From the NCBI RefSeq assembly GCF_000001735.4, contig NC_003070.9, forward strand, positions 28,629,971-28,693,970: a stretch of 64,000 nt of DNA, in the 5' to 3' direction. The DNA is from Arabidopsis thaliana (taxonomy: Eukaryota > Streptophyta > Magnoliopsida > Brassicales > Brassicaceae). The notes beneath the pieces are model-generated. The model had not been told where the DNA came from. It did no database searches and was given only the letters and a program-made list of their open reading frames with translations. A program made the position numbers and the translations under genes. Below are positions 46,801 through 58,536 of the stretch, piece by piece (positions within the stretch are counted from its first letter, which is position 1; each line of letters begins with the position of its first letter).

Positions 46801-49144
46801 GCAATAAAAAAAAAAAAGGAAAGAAGAAGAGGAAGAAGAAGGAGAAGGTGGAGAAACAATAAATGAAGGACGAAGAGGAAAGGACAATGGCAGCACCGAC
46901 CTGCTCCACCAGAGAACGACCTCTCACTCATTTCCCTTCACAAGCTATCTTTTCTTCCTCCAAATTTTGCTTCTTTAATTTCTACCACTTTTTTTTTTTT
47001 TTTCCAAATCATTAAATGATCAAAATGTGAAGCTTGACTTAATACTATAAATTAATCCCTATATTTTCCGTATCATTATATGATTGATAGATCTTACAAA
47101 ATGTAATAATCATTTCATCATTCGTTTTGGGGTAGCAATCATAGCCTATATACAATAATGTTAAGCGAGTAGTCTGCTTCGTAGAGTATAAATTTTGTAA
47201 TGTTAAGTGATGTAAGTATATTTATGAATTATCTTTTGGCTAATGAATAAGTTTGGTCCAGCTTATAGTGATAATATGATGCGAGTATGAGGTTATGGAG
47301 ATTAGTGTTATTACATTTATAAGACGTCCGTACAGTGGATGGCAATAAATGTGAAAGGTTTTGAGGATACTGGGACAGACGAAGCCTTCATAAATATGGG
47401 CGAAAAGTTGCATATTTGGGGCCGGGGGACCAATAAAACCGTGCACATATATCATATAGTATTATTGAGTTTCTGGATAAAGCTTTTTCAAACTTATGCT
47501 TGTATAGTTTGTATTGTATCTCTAATTAGTAATTGGCACGACTATGCATATTCATGTCACAAAGATCCAAAAGGTGAAATATCTAATTGATGATCATGGT
47601 TGTGTTTTCAGATTTTCCCCAAAGTTCTTAACAATACTTTATTTTCCTAAATATCTAGAATTTTATGTGAAATTTTCCTACTGTTAGTAACTTTTTTCGT
47701 CGCTATAAAATTCGTATAATAATAAAAAAACTCATAAAGATGCGACTAAAGAATAAAGTTGGTTGTTAAAAGACGGTATATAAATTCTATATAGAAAATA
47801 ACATTAGACAAAAAAACCTTTCTATTAGCTAGATCTTAAGAATCTCAAATCAGTTTCTTCTATAATGAAGTTATATAGTAAAAAAAAAGGTACTACTAAT
47901 TCATAATGAGTTATATAAAGGTGGTATTAAGGACGATATGGTAGGTTAATCCATAAATGTAACTCGAATGTGAGCATGTAGAGAGAGACAGACGTATCCG
48001 GCGACGGCGTAGGTTAGAGGGAGGGAAAAGGAGTCTTTCCACATTTGTTTTATTTTGATGCTCTGTTTTCTATTTTAGTTACATTCCTTTCTTTGTTACT
48101 AAATTATATTCCTGTTAGGGAAACTATTAAATTAACGTAAGAAGACTTAATTTTATTACTCGTGTGTTGAACTACAAAAGCTTTATTACTCTGTTCGTGT
48201 ATCCAGTGCCGGTCCAACATTTTTGAGGGCCCTATTCGAGATTAATTTTTTTTCTTCTTTTAAATTACTACTTAAAATCTCACATAAGTGTTTTTTCCTT
48301 TAAACGACCCATAGTTCAAAAATACAAGAAACATAAAACATCAAAAGCAAACAAAAAATAAACCAAGAAATATAGAAAACGTTACATAAATCATAAATGA
48401 TAAGTTTCAAGCACAAGCTTAAGAACACTAATTGGTTAAGAATTTGCAATTAAATAACTTATGAAATCCTAAACAATTGCAGTCTGCAACACTTGCTCGG
48501 CAACTTGCAGACATAGTTGTTTGAGAATTATGAGAGTGGGTGATAGACTAACATGCATGGCTAAAATTTTTGGTATATGTAAACTCAAAATCAATCTCCA
48601 CATATGAAAACAATATTATATGACCTTAATAATCACATCCACCTTTTTTTAGTCACTTATTCCTCACGAATCACAAAAAATCTCTTGTAAAGTACTCCCT
48701 AGTAATTAAAATGGAATCTGCAACTAATGTAATGATTTGGAAAGAGTTAATGTTTCTATAAAAGTCTCCCTACTTATTGCAGTTTTTACTCAGCTTTATT
48801 GATTAATTAAAATTAAATTGACTAAAAAAGGTTTAAAATTTCAAGACCCTAAGCCGTCGCTTATGTGGCTTATGCCACGGGCCGGCCCTGCGTGTATCTA
48901 TTTTTCTTTCTTTCTATATGGGCCCAAATGGGCTTAAGTGAAGAATTCTTGCAAAGGTAAGGATCATAGTGAAGAGTTCTTGCAAATATATGCACGGAAT
49001 CAAAAATTTATGTAAACATGAGACTGAGAGAAAACAAAAACAAAAAAGAAACTTTAGTATCAACAATCAAAAACCCAAGGACCATTTAGAGTTAATTAGA
49101 GAGTAATAAATCAAAGCACGATTGCTTTTGTCGTGATCTTGAAA
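43866..49144. other. Long gene-poor interval upstream of CUC3
   Basis: This 5.3-kb interval separates the CUC3 start from the PHT1;9 stop. It contains the CUC3 promoter and leader at the left, a purine-rich then coding-like 50-codon frame near 46863-47015 of doubtful meaning, a local GC-richer island at about 47325-47450, and a complete hAT-type element at 48204-48890. No protein gene can be supported. Confidence 0.55.
48204..48890. mobile_element. Non-autonomous hAT-type DNA transposon
   Basis: The 687-bp element has short terminal inverted repeats: CAGTGCCGGTCC at the left end and, reading inward from the right end, CAGGGCCGGCCC (10 of 12 match). It is flanked by a perfect 8-bp target duplication CGTGTATC (48196-48203 and 48891-48898). 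An 8-bp duplication with CAG-type ends is the hallmark of hAT transposons, and GGGCCGGCCCTG ends are common in Arabidopsis non-autonomous hAT families. The interior is AT-rich with no transposase frame, so movement would need an enzyme in trans. It lies 4.3-5.0 kb upstream of CUC3 and just downstream of PHT1;9. Confidence 0.88.
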
Positions 49145-51904
49145 TTAGTATTGTCTCCGAAGTAACTCATTCGCAGGAGACGACCCTGCTGACGTGGAAA
49201 CAATCTCGTCTTCGTTCTCTTCTAACGATCTTCCCATAGTTTCACGCGTGAACAAATACGTTACGATCATTCCCGCGATACAAACGCCGCCAAGGATCAA
49301 AAACGCGATTCTCACACGTTTCACATCTGGAAAACCGTCCTCTTCATGGTGTCTCGTGGCCCACAAGAAACCGACAGTGCCAACAATCGCACCAAACTTC
49401 CCTGCAGCTCCAGATATCCCGTGACACGTGGACCTAAACCTAGCCGGAAAAAGCTCCGCCGGGATGATAAACGTCGTCGTGTTAGGGCCAAAGTTGCTAA
49501 AGAAGAAAATCAATCCGTAGAGAACCATAAAGCCTTTATTAGTCTTCTCATGCTTAGACCAATACCAACTATACGGAATCCCAGCGACTAAGTAAACGAC
49601 CGCCATAAGGAAAAACCCCATCATCTGAATCTTGACTCTACCGATTTTATCGATGAAATAGACCGTGAACCAGTAACCAGGGATGGTGGAGCAAGCGGCT
49701 ACAATGGCTGCAAGCTTAGCTACTTCAAAGGCAGAGTCGTAGACGTTTGTGGAGTTGAGGGGTTTGTTGGAGAAGTTAAAGATTTGAGAGAGAAGGAGAT
49801 TGCTTGTATAGAAGACGACGTCCACTAGGAACCAATTGGCTGAGGCTGCGAAGAGGTCTCGACCGTGGAGACTGAGGAAACGGCGAGAGAAGAGTTTGTA
49901 TGAGGAAGAAGACGGTGGTTGTTCTAGCTCCGATGATGAATCTTCGGTTATTTGAGATATCATTGATACGGACATGACTCTTTGCATGTCTTTTGCTGCT
50001 TGGACTACATTGTTCTCAACCAATGCTGTGTATCTGCATGAATTGTCATAAAATGTAGTAGTTATCATATTTAAGTTTTGTAGGAAGGTTCAAATATTTA
50101 TAATTTTGTAAAAAATATGTAACAATAGCTGTAGTTGGTTGACATTAGATGTGAGATTTCTAACAAATTAGCTACTTAAAACAATTTTTTCTGCCAAATT
50201 AGGTTTTTTTGTCAACATAGATAAGGTTTATTATTAGTGAGAGATGTCACTGCTAACAATTAGTCATAATAAGTCATAACTCATACAATACACGGAATGT
50301 AAAAATTCCAATCTCTTAAGACTTTTTCGTATGAAGTTAGAGCATTAAACTAAAGTGGGAGAACTTGTTAGGAAGAGAGTACGTGGTTATTTATAATAAT
50401 GAAATAAAACTCTGTTAGTTAGCTGGAGTTTATATCTGGGAGGAATAATTAATACAGGAAAACATACCAGAACTATATATTATACATATAAAAAGAAATA
50501 CTATTGAAATATGTTATCAAAAGAGGTAGCATAGAAAGGTATATGCCACTGTGTTTGGTATATCTCCCTCCCAACTCACAAGTCAACGTACTTCCTAGTA
50601 ACAAACCACGAAGTTGCCACTCTTTACATTATCGCTCACATATATTATTTTATGTTTATCATCTGATCAACATCAGATCGAATTTATGTTAAATTTCAGG
50701 TTCTCCAACATTGTTTCGTACGGAGACGTATGAGTAGAACTTTTGTTTTGCACACGACTAAACTTTTTAGTGATTTAATTTATAATTTCTACATTGAATA
50801 GCTAACAAAGTCACGCAAGATATACATAAAATAAGGGTTTATATACAGAAAAGTTTGAATGGTGATGACAAGTAATAACTATTGTTGTGGATTAATATGC
50901 TCTAACGATCTAGTTTGCGATAGAAGCAATCCATGGTGAAAATGCTTACCGTTTCAAATCTCAATATTTTTAATCTTGGAAAATATTTCTAAAAACAAAA
51001 TTTTAGGAGAGAGTTATTTAATAGTCTAGAAATTTTCCAAGGTTTGTATGTGGGATGATATGAAGCAAAGTCACACAAGATATAGTGCATATATATATAT
51101 ATATATGTATATATAATTATAGTCTATACAATGGTAATATTAAAGATTTAAAGGATAAAAATTGGTGAACAAAAAGACAAAAAGAAATACGAACCTGGCG
51201 GTTTCAGGCATGAGCATTCGCCAGTAAAACGTTAACGCGGCGGGAAGAGCTCCGATCATAAGAATCAACCTCCACGCTATATCCGATTCCGGCGGAGCCA
51301 AAGTCTCTAACCCCGCCACGTTCGTCTTCTCCGAACTCCCCTCTCCAGCGTTCTTGAACGCCAAGCACACAACCATAGTCACAGCAGAGCTCATCAAAAT
51401 CCCTAACCCTTGCATCGAGAACACGGCAGCGATAAAAGCTCCACGCGTCCTTTTGTTAGCAAACTCCGACATAATCGTGGCCGAAAGAGGATAATCTCCA
51501 CCGATTCCAAGTCCAAGAACGAATCTAAAGAATCCAAGACTAACCATAACACAAGAACGTCGAGTCGTGCAAACAGAGAAGCCACAACCAAAGGAGCTAA
51601 ACACCATGATCAAGAGACTAAGTCCATAGACTTTACGACGTCCGACTCGGTCACCTAAGTAACCAAAGATGAGCTGACCTAACGCGGTGCCAAGAAGAGC
51701 GATTGCGTAAGAAGTTGAGAGAAGAGCGGTTCCGATTGAGTCTTTGTGGTAATATATTTGACTTATCATTTTCATGATCGGAGCTATACAGAAAAGATCG
51801 TATGCGTCGGTGAAAAGTCCCATTCCGGCGACTATTATCGCTTTGAAATGGTACCACTGTATCCTCGCTGCGTCTAACGCCGATAATAAACTTAACTCCG
51901 GCAT
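49145..51904 (-). CDS. PHT1;9: Phosphate:proton symporter of the PHT1 family
   Basis: Exons 51904-51195 and 50033-49145, separated by a 1,161-nt intron, give 532 residues. The protein has the 12-helix major-facilitator layout with a large cytosolic loop after helix 6. The PHT1 signature GGDYPLSATIMSE is at 135-147; the MFS motif GDRVGRRK is at 84-91. The loop is unusually Ser-rich (EDSSSELEQPPSSSS) and may be a phosphorylation region. PHT1 proteins import phosphate with protons at the plasma membrane. I recall PHT1;9 (At1g76430) as root-expressed and induced by phosphate starvation, acting with its duplicate PHT1;8. A candidate PHR1-binding site lies 118 bases upstream. The intron position splits an Arg codon after PETA. 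Confidence 0.94.
51087..51117. repeat. TA microsatellite in the PHT1;9 intron
   Basis: An almost pure TA dinucleotide run (about 26 bases, interrupted by one G) lies in the single intron of PHT1;9. It is probably length-polymorphic between accessions. Confidence 0.8.
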
Positions 51905-52400
51905 CGTTTCGTCGATTTTTTAAGAATTTTTTCAAGATACGGAGAATGAGAACAATAGAAGTCTTTGTATTTTTCATTTGAATGTGTTTTTGGAGATTTT
52001 TTCTTATTGGAGACAAATATGGAATATGCTTTGGTTTGACTGTGAGGAACACAACACCTCCCTGGATCGAGTCCACTTCTTTAGTTGACTTTGACAACTT
52101 TATTTATAAAATTTGGATTATAAGTTTTAAATTTCCCTCTTTGGTACAAAGAGTTTTAGTTGTAAGATGTGATTGCCAAAATCTTGGTTAAAACAGTTCC
52201 GTTTCACATCAAGGTGCTTTTTTTCAGAGTCTAAGAACATCTTAAGGAACCGGATCATTGGACATGGTTCTACACAAAAGAAACTAGAACATTCTTGAGT
52301 CTCTAACCTCTGCTAAATCCGACCAAAGACTTACAGGTCGGCCACTGCAACTAAATGCTGATTAAGCATGGAGGATATCGTGGTTGAATGAAAACCGGAA
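51905..52400. other. PHT1;9 promoter and HSP20-like 3' flank
   Basis: About 0.5 kb lies between the PHT1;9 start and the stop of the next minus-strand gene. The left part is PHT1;9 leader and promoter with a P1BS-type motif. The rest holds the 3' untranslated region of the HSP20-like gene. The compact spacing limits the proximal PHT1;9 promoter to under 500 bases. Confidence 0.6.
52022..52029. promoter_or_regulatory. P1BS (PHR1-binding) motif upstream of PHT1;9
   Basis: GAATATGC matches the palindromic consensus GNATATNC. It lies 118-125 bases upstream of the PHT1;9 ATG. PHR1 binds this element in phosphate-starvation genes. A match this close could arise by chance at a few percent, so support is moderate. 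Confidence 0.5.
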
Positions 52401-53029
52401 CTATGAAGTTGGGATGCGCACTCCGAGCTTGACTACGACGACTTCAAAGATCCCATCAGATCTAAAATTAGGAGAAAACAAGCGAGGATCCACTTGTCCC
52501 GGAAGATTAAACGTGATTGAGAATGGACCAGGCGGACAGAGCTGTTGCACTTGCATTCTGTATAAGCATCCCGTGTCACTTGGAATCGCAATCTCAGGTA
52601 TAACTCCTTGGATGCAAACTCTCCCCTCCCTCTGAATTTCACATTTGATCTTATCTATTAACAGAACAGAAGATAGCATTTTGGGTCAAAGTTGCTTTCA
52701 TACACGGATAGCGTAAAAGAAAGCAGCTTTCTTTTCACGTCATTGGTCATTATCTAACCCAAAACATGAGGAATCCATTCCGGTATTAACAGGTTGTTAT
52801 TTTCATTATCCAACAACAGGACATAAGGAGAAAAGAAATGTGAAGGCTTACCTTGATTTTTCTCAATGCCAGGAAGAGAGACTCGGAAGATGTAAGCAAC
52901 TTCGCTGACGCCAATATCAACAAGACCAATGGGTGGCCCAACAGAGCCTAGCTTAGCAGTACCAGTGCAGAATACATGTGAGATCACTTTCGAGTGAGTA
53001 GTAGTAGTCTGATTATTCTCAGCGTTCAT
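52401..53029 (-). CDS. HSP20-like (alpha-crystallin domain) protein
   Basis: Exons 53029-52852 and 52654-52401 join to 143 residues starting MNAENNQ. The fold reads as a degenerate alpha-crystallin/p23-like domain: YIFRVSLPGIEKNQ is the usual beta-strand LPG motif, CEIQREGRVCIQGV a second strand pair, and PGPFSITFNLPGQVDP then FRSDGIFEVVV match the end of the domain. It lacks the N-terminal arm and the IxI tail of true small heat-shock proteins, so chaperone oligomers are unlikely. Known plant relatives with this layout include IDM2 and IDM3, which act in active DNA demethylation with histone acetyltransferase IDM1. By memory and synteny this gene (At1g76440) is the duplicate of IDM3 (At1g20870), but I cannot show shared function. 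Confidence 0.8.
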
Positions 53030-53929
53030 CTTTGTGTTTCTGTTTTTTTCACAAGAGATAGAATCCAAACCTACCTGTTAATAATATCACAATTAAGAAA
53101 GCAAAAGAAGAAGACAACAATCAAATCACAAGCACAAGTCAAGTTTGAAGATGTAAAAGCAAAGAGACCTATAAGATTTTTCTATACAAACAGAGCAAAG
53201 GTTAAAACTTTATGAGTAAAAGGATCTAATCTCTCTGAAGGAAGATTCCAAGAACATCAAATTGAAAGTACAAGGGAAGAAACAAACTAAGCTAGATCAT
53301 GACCAAATTCTTAATTTTGATGAACAAAAGTTCTGAAACTCGAATCGTTTGAGCTAGATTTCTCAAATGATTTGAGAAACTAAATGTGGAAGATGAGTTT
53401 CATAGTACGAATCAGTCGAAATCATTTGAAATCTAAGCTCAATCAGGTTTATGAAATTAGTTCTTCTTTGCATTCAAAACCCTAGAATAAGTGGCGATGA
53501 AGCGATAATTTTCGTCTTCCTAGGGTTAAAGAAACAGATTCGTAGGAAAATGGAGTTAAAGGAGACAGAGGAGACCCAAAACAGAAAAAAAAAAACTAAT
53601 TTCGATTCCACAATGCCGAAACCCAGAAAAATTCTCAAAACGAAGTCACTCAAGAAGATAATCAACAAAGCGAAAACGGAGAAGGGTTTGGGTTTAAGGT
53701 ACCGTAACGAACTCCGGTAAGTTCCGATGATGGTGTTGACAGCGAAGCTTCGTGGAACAGCGTGACCGTCGTTACTCACTGGATTTGCCGGTGAATTTGA
53801 TGAGTCAAAAATATAACTAGCAGCTGGTCAAAGTAACCACTCTGAATAAGACACGTGTCAGAAACTTTGTTGACCATTCTGACTAAAGAAACCTTGTAAC
53901 CAAAAACATCCACATTTTTACATGCTCTG

Positions 53930-53964
53930 TCATATTTCAACTGTATACTAAAGTTGAAATATGA
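53930..53964. repeat. Perfect 12-bp inverted repeat
   Basis: TCATATTTCAAC (53930-53941) pairs with GTTGAAATATGA (53953-53964) across an 11-base loop. It is the first of two adjacent hairpins. Confidence 0.8.
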
Positions 53965-53994
53965 CTATGGTAACTTATGTTTTTTTAGTTGAAA

Positions 53995-54083
53995 ACTAAG
54001 GTAAACTATTCTATGCCAGCAGGTAAAAGATGTGGATGACCAACTACTGCTGGCATAATTTATTCTATGACTAAGGTAAAACT
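53995..54083. repeat. Hairpin inside direct repeats
   Basis: TATGCCAGCAG (54012-54022) and CTGCTGGCATA (54047-54057) form a perfect 11-bp inverted repeat with a 24-base loop. Outside lie direct copies of ACTAAGGTAAA at 53995-54005 and 54070-54080. The nested order suggests a small inserted palindrome with flanking duplication or a MITE relic. Confidence 0.7.
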
Positions 54084-54647
54084 AAAAGTTAATATCACTC
54101 GAAATATTTACAAAAGTATTAGATAAAGTACTAAAAATTTTAAGTTAGAAATGATGAAATTAAAAGATATATGTGGCTTATTTAGGAAAATAGATACTTT
54201 TAATATGATGGTTGGGTAGTTTTATTATTGTTTGGGATTGAAAAAAACTATGAAAGTGTCTCCAAGTACAGTAATATTTAACAACTAACTAGGAAGGTGT
54301 ACATTGTTCAGTATTCATCATTCTAATTAATACAAATAATTTTAAAAATTTGGGGTCGTCAATTGCTCAAAGATATTCATTATTTTATAATTTTCTACAT
54401 TTTATCAAAAACAGAATTGTGTAAATGTTGTGTCATTATGTGTCGACTTGGATGTATGCATTACATAATTTTATTTTATATATGTTTTTAATTGTTAGAG
54501 CATTTATTCGAAAATTATAAATATTGAATTTTAATCCTCAGTCACTTAATAAAAACATTATTTTAGGACTAAAAAATAATAAAAGTTGAAACAGCAAAGT
54601 AGCGATAGATTTCGTGAAAACAGAGAAGCGGACATATCTTGAAACAC

Positions 54648-56139
54648 ATGGCAGCGATTTCTCCATGGTTATCTTCTCCTCAGAGCTTTTCGAATCCCCG
54701 CGTTACCATTACAGGTCCTCTCAATCTCTCTCACTCTCACAGTCTTCACTGATTCATCGTAGTTTACAAAATTCATATTCTTGGAGCTAATTCTTTCCAG
54801 ATTCCAGAAGATGTTCATCAATTTCTGCGGCAATCTCTGTTCTTGACAGCTCCAACGAGGAACAACATCGAATTTCGTAAAGTCTATCAATGTCCCAGTG
54901 AAATTCACTACCTTTCTTTATCTGGGTTTGTTCTGAATCTGTTAAAGTAAACAGGTCTAGAGATCATGTTGGGATGAAGAGAAGAGACGTCATGTTACAG
55001 ATAGCTTCCTCTGTTTTCTTCCTTCCATTGGCCATTTCACCTGCATTTGCAGAGACAAGTATTGTTGATTCTATGTGTTTTTGATGATATTGATTCCTTG
55101 AGAATTTCTAATAACAACTTCTTTTGAATCTCAGATGCATCAGAAGCTTTCCGTGTGTACACAGATGAAACGAACAAATTCGAGATATCAATCCCACAAG
55201 GTAATCTAATCAAACTCTGTTTTCAGATACTTATGATAGTGGCGAAATCATTATGAGTGATGAATGAATTTGATCTGCATTCACATAAAGATTGGCAAGT
55301 CGGGCAAGCAGAACCTAATGGATTCAAGTCAATCACAGCTTTTTACCCACAAGAAACTTCAACTTCCAATGGTAAAATTTATCAAAATTTGTTTCTTTTT
55401 GTTTACTCTCTGGATCAGACAGAAGTCATGAGCTAACCGATAGGTGATGTATATGGATCGTCTCAGTGAGTATAGCGATCACTGGACTAGGTCCAGACTT
55501 CACCAGGATGGAATCATTCGGAAAGGTCGAAGCTTTCGCCGAAACATTGGTTAGTCTCTCTACATGCAATTGAAACAAACAAACAAACTCTCTGCAAAAA
55601 GATTTCCTTACAAATGTCAACATGACATTTATGTATAGGTCAGTGGATTGGATAGAAGCTGGCAAAAACCAGTAGGAGTGACTGCAAAGCTAATCGATAG
55701 CAGAGCTTCTAAGGGTAAATACAAAAATCTCAACTCAATGAGAATCTCTGCAGTATCTTGGCATTGTTTCGTTGACACAATCTATGATCAGGATTCTATT
55801 ACATCGAGTACACCTTACAAAACCCTGGAGAAGCTCGCAAGCATTTGTACTCTGCAATTGGAATGGCAACAAACGGATGGTACAACCGTTTATACACTGT
55901 CACAGGACAGGTAACTCTAGTCTATTGCCACAATAACCTATCTTATTAGTATCTTATGTCTAACACAACGACTCTCTTTTGGGTATTACAGTTTACAGAT
56001 GAAGAATCTGCTGAACAAAGCTCTAAGATCCAGAAGGTAGACATACGACACTACAACAATAAAATAGATCACCAAAACCTGTTGCTTATGACCTTTTTCT
56101 TTGTTTTTGCAGACAGTCAAGTCTTTCAGATTCATCTGA
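54648..56139 (+). CDS. PPD3: Thylakoid-lumen PsbP-domain protein
   Basis: Ten exons (54648-54714, 54801-54876, 54955-55058, 55135-55200, 55291-55371, 55467-55549, 55639-55714, 55792-55910, 55992-56036, 56113-56139) join to 247 residues. The Ser-rich N terminus is a chloroplast transit peptide. A twin-arginine lumenal signal follows (MKRRDVMLQIASSVFFLPLA; Arg57-Arg58) with predicted cleavage after AFA at residue 80, so Tat import into the thylakoid lumen is expected. The mature part is a PsbP fold (FRVYTDETNKFEISIPQDW, then SIAITGLGPDF and FYYIEYTLQNP). It differs from the oxygen-evolving PsbP itself and belongs to the PsbP-domain group. I recall it as PPD3 (At1g76450); its precise role is unclear to me. 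Many very small exons are typical of this family. Confidence 0.92.
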
Positions 56140-56961
56140 GAATGTCATTCATATCTATCAGCGGAACTAAATTATAGAATTGATCAAACAATTTGTTTAC
56201 TGAACAATTACTTTTTTGCAATGAAATTCTGAGAAAAGAGCCTACTCCATACTTTGAAGTAAGCTTCAGTAAACAATCCCAGTGTGTTCAGATGGAAGAA
56301 GAGAGAACCCTAAATATGCACAATCACAGAAAAGGACATGATGAACATGTTTTACTTACAATGCAGGACTTAAAGACAAAGGCTATATACCTATCAATGT
56401 TACTCACTACACTCCTGCACCTGAAGGAAGTGTAGTGGTATTACGACTTCAGACTTGAAAAGAATCAGATTTTGATTCTACCATATGTATATGCTTGTGT
56501 ATGTGTGTATAAATATATGCATATTGTACACCAACTTATTACTACTGGTCTTCCCCTCCAAGGGAAACCAGCTATGGTGCCTTCAAACTCAACCCAAGCT
56601 CGAGCCAGCAGCTTTTTTGTGGCTGTGTTTTATACACATTGATGGATGGGTAAGAAAACGGAAGCATAAACCCTGACACTCCAATTTCCTTTGCTTTTTT
56701 TTTTTCCTTCTGCGCTGCGCCTTCCCAGTGAGCAAGACTATTTTACATAACCTATACAGCAATAAGATCCCAAGGTTAACGAGATCAACGCATTACGATG
56801 ATGACCATCCTCTGTTTTGCTTTTACAATAACGCCGAATAAGAAACGCATACCTTAAGGATGCAAGATAAATAACGTGCAAGACTTAATAAAACAGGAAG
56901 CCTCTTCTGCAACACCTCCAGTAGCAGTTTCACTAACTTAACTTCCTTTTCTCTTCAGTCT
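56140..56961. other. Convergent 3' region, PPD3 and RRM gene
   Basis: This 0.8-kb interval holds the 3' untranslated regions of two converging genes. Small open frames (56193, 56485) look like chance. No RNA or mobile element is apparent. Confidence 0.55.
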
Positions 56962-58536
56962 TCAAGAATAACTGAAACCATTAGTATCATATTAGCAGTG
57001 GAACAAAGACAAATGTGCATAATTCATCACTACTACACCCAAAGTAAAGAAAGCGTTGTATTGATTCTCACCTTGTTGTTTGGTCAGAAGCGGTACTCTG
57101 CATAAATTGAGGGGAGTGGACAATGATATGCGACTGTACGGGAGCAGGGCCTGGTATACCTGACAAACATAATTCAAAGGAGACATAACTAATAGCATCT
57201 AAACCATTAGTAGCCGAGACATTTGAGATAACAGTCAGAGAATAACATTATGGTGCGTAAGACAGTAAAATGTACCTGAAGGGTAAGGAGCTTGAAGAGC
57301 AGGCATAGATGAAGTGGTCATCGTACTGACAGTGGGTCCACCAAGCTGCAGAATATGGCTTCCTGGAACCGAATAGCCTTGAACTGCTGTATAACCATGG
57401 CCATTAGGAATAGTCTGACTTAGTTGCCCGTATTGATAAACGGGTGAATTCACTGCTCCAGGTACTCCATAGACCTGAAGGTATTGCTGACCCATGTATG
57501 GACTATATAAACCCTAGACCATGAAACAAGAAAAGACATAGCCAAAGTTAGAAGAGAGTTTAATGACGAAGAGAAATAATAGCAAGTGTTCATAGCCATT
57601 GTCAACCTGTGATTGCGAGTACATGTACTCGGGTCCATAAGCGGTTACTCTGAGATAGAAAATAAAAACAAACATTAGACACTTGCGCAAAGACATCAGT
57701 GTGTACTGTGTGATATAAGAATTGCAAGACTTTACCCATAAGGATAGACAACTCCTTGCTGGTAGTTATATGGAAGTGGTTGCTGATACGGATAATTTCC
57801 AATAAGTGAACCTCGAGGACCCTGCACATTTCCAATGTACGGGGAAGCAGGTCTTAAGCGTCCTATCCACACAAAGAAACCCACCAATACACTAAATTAC
57901 GAGTATTCTACAACAACATAGAATATTAAACCAGAGTTAAGCCAGTCTAAATAAGACTGACCAGGCATGTTAGGTATCACTGCATAGGGCAATGGAGGCC
58001 GAGGTCTCCCAAGGGAAGCAAGATTACAGTTTGCACGTCTACCGTCTATAATCGGAGTAGGGTCAGCACAAGCTCTCCTAGCAGCTTCTGGATCTCGGAA
58101 TGTCACCTATAAATCCTCCATATGAAATAGAAACAGAGCACTGAATCATTCACAAAACAACTGCAACAGAATTACCCCAAAATTAATGACTTTCTTTGTT
58201 CTGTGATTAATTCACACGATCCATAAGTGTTATATGACACTAGATTGTAATTGTATCTCCAAAGCAACAATTAGCATCTCTATCAGACATTGAAGAGAAA
58301 CAAAGATTGAAGGAGAAGAGAGGACTCACAAAGCCATATCCTTTGGATCGACCAGTGTTCTTATCAGCAATGACAACAGCTTCAAGGATTTCACCGTACT
58401 GTTCGAAATGCTGGCGAAGAGTTTCACTTTGAGTTTCCCAAGCAAGACCACCGACGAACACCTTTGTGAAAGTTGTATCACCGAAAGGAGAGTTCAAGTA
58501 GTGAAACCCAGAACCCGGAACAGGCTGATACGCCAT
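56962..58536 (-). CDS. Single-RRM RNA-binding protein
   Basis: Seven coding exons (58536-58330, 58106-57962, 57862-57736, 57649-57607, 57513-57276, 57159-57072, 56971-56962) give 285 residues. One RRM spans about 24-100 with RNP2 VFVGGL at 26-31 and RNP1 KGYGFVTF at 65-72, and intact aromatic residues for RNA stacking. The remainder is low-complexity, rich in Tyr, Pro, Gln and Gly ([13 protein letters not shown]), a prion-like tail that often drives condensation or protein contacts. The layout matches plant RRM proteins related to the RBP-/ARP1-type group. The last coding exon contributes only 10 bases (AG|T TAT TCT TGA), so the C terminus depends on one small join. I recall At1g76460, paralogue of At1g20880; its targets are unknown to me. 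Confidence 0.9.

Larger units (their letters stand above)
53030..54647. other. Divergent intergenic region with nested hairpins
   Basis: This 1.6-kb region contains the leader of the HSP20-like gene (an AG acceptor near 53080 suggests a 5'-UTR intron), then about 0.9 kb of AT-rich sequence up to the PsbP-like gene. Two inverted repeats and a pair of direct repeats cluster at 53930-54083. A basic 89-codon frame at 53451 has no support as a gene. Confidence 0.5.

Noticed and set aside
46863..47015. 50-codon frame starting MKDEEERTMAAP
   Set aside because: It runs into a T15 tract encoding Phe and stops; no homologue recognised and no splice or promoter support.
47240..47590. Opposed 71- and 83-codon frames in the CUC3 upstream interval
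   Set aside because: No recognisable domain on either strand; kept only as a GC-richer island worth a conservation check.
53451..53720. 89-codon basic frame next to the HSP20-like gene
   Set aside because: Lys-rich from A-rich DNA and overlapping the probable leader of the minus-strand gene; no family resemblance.
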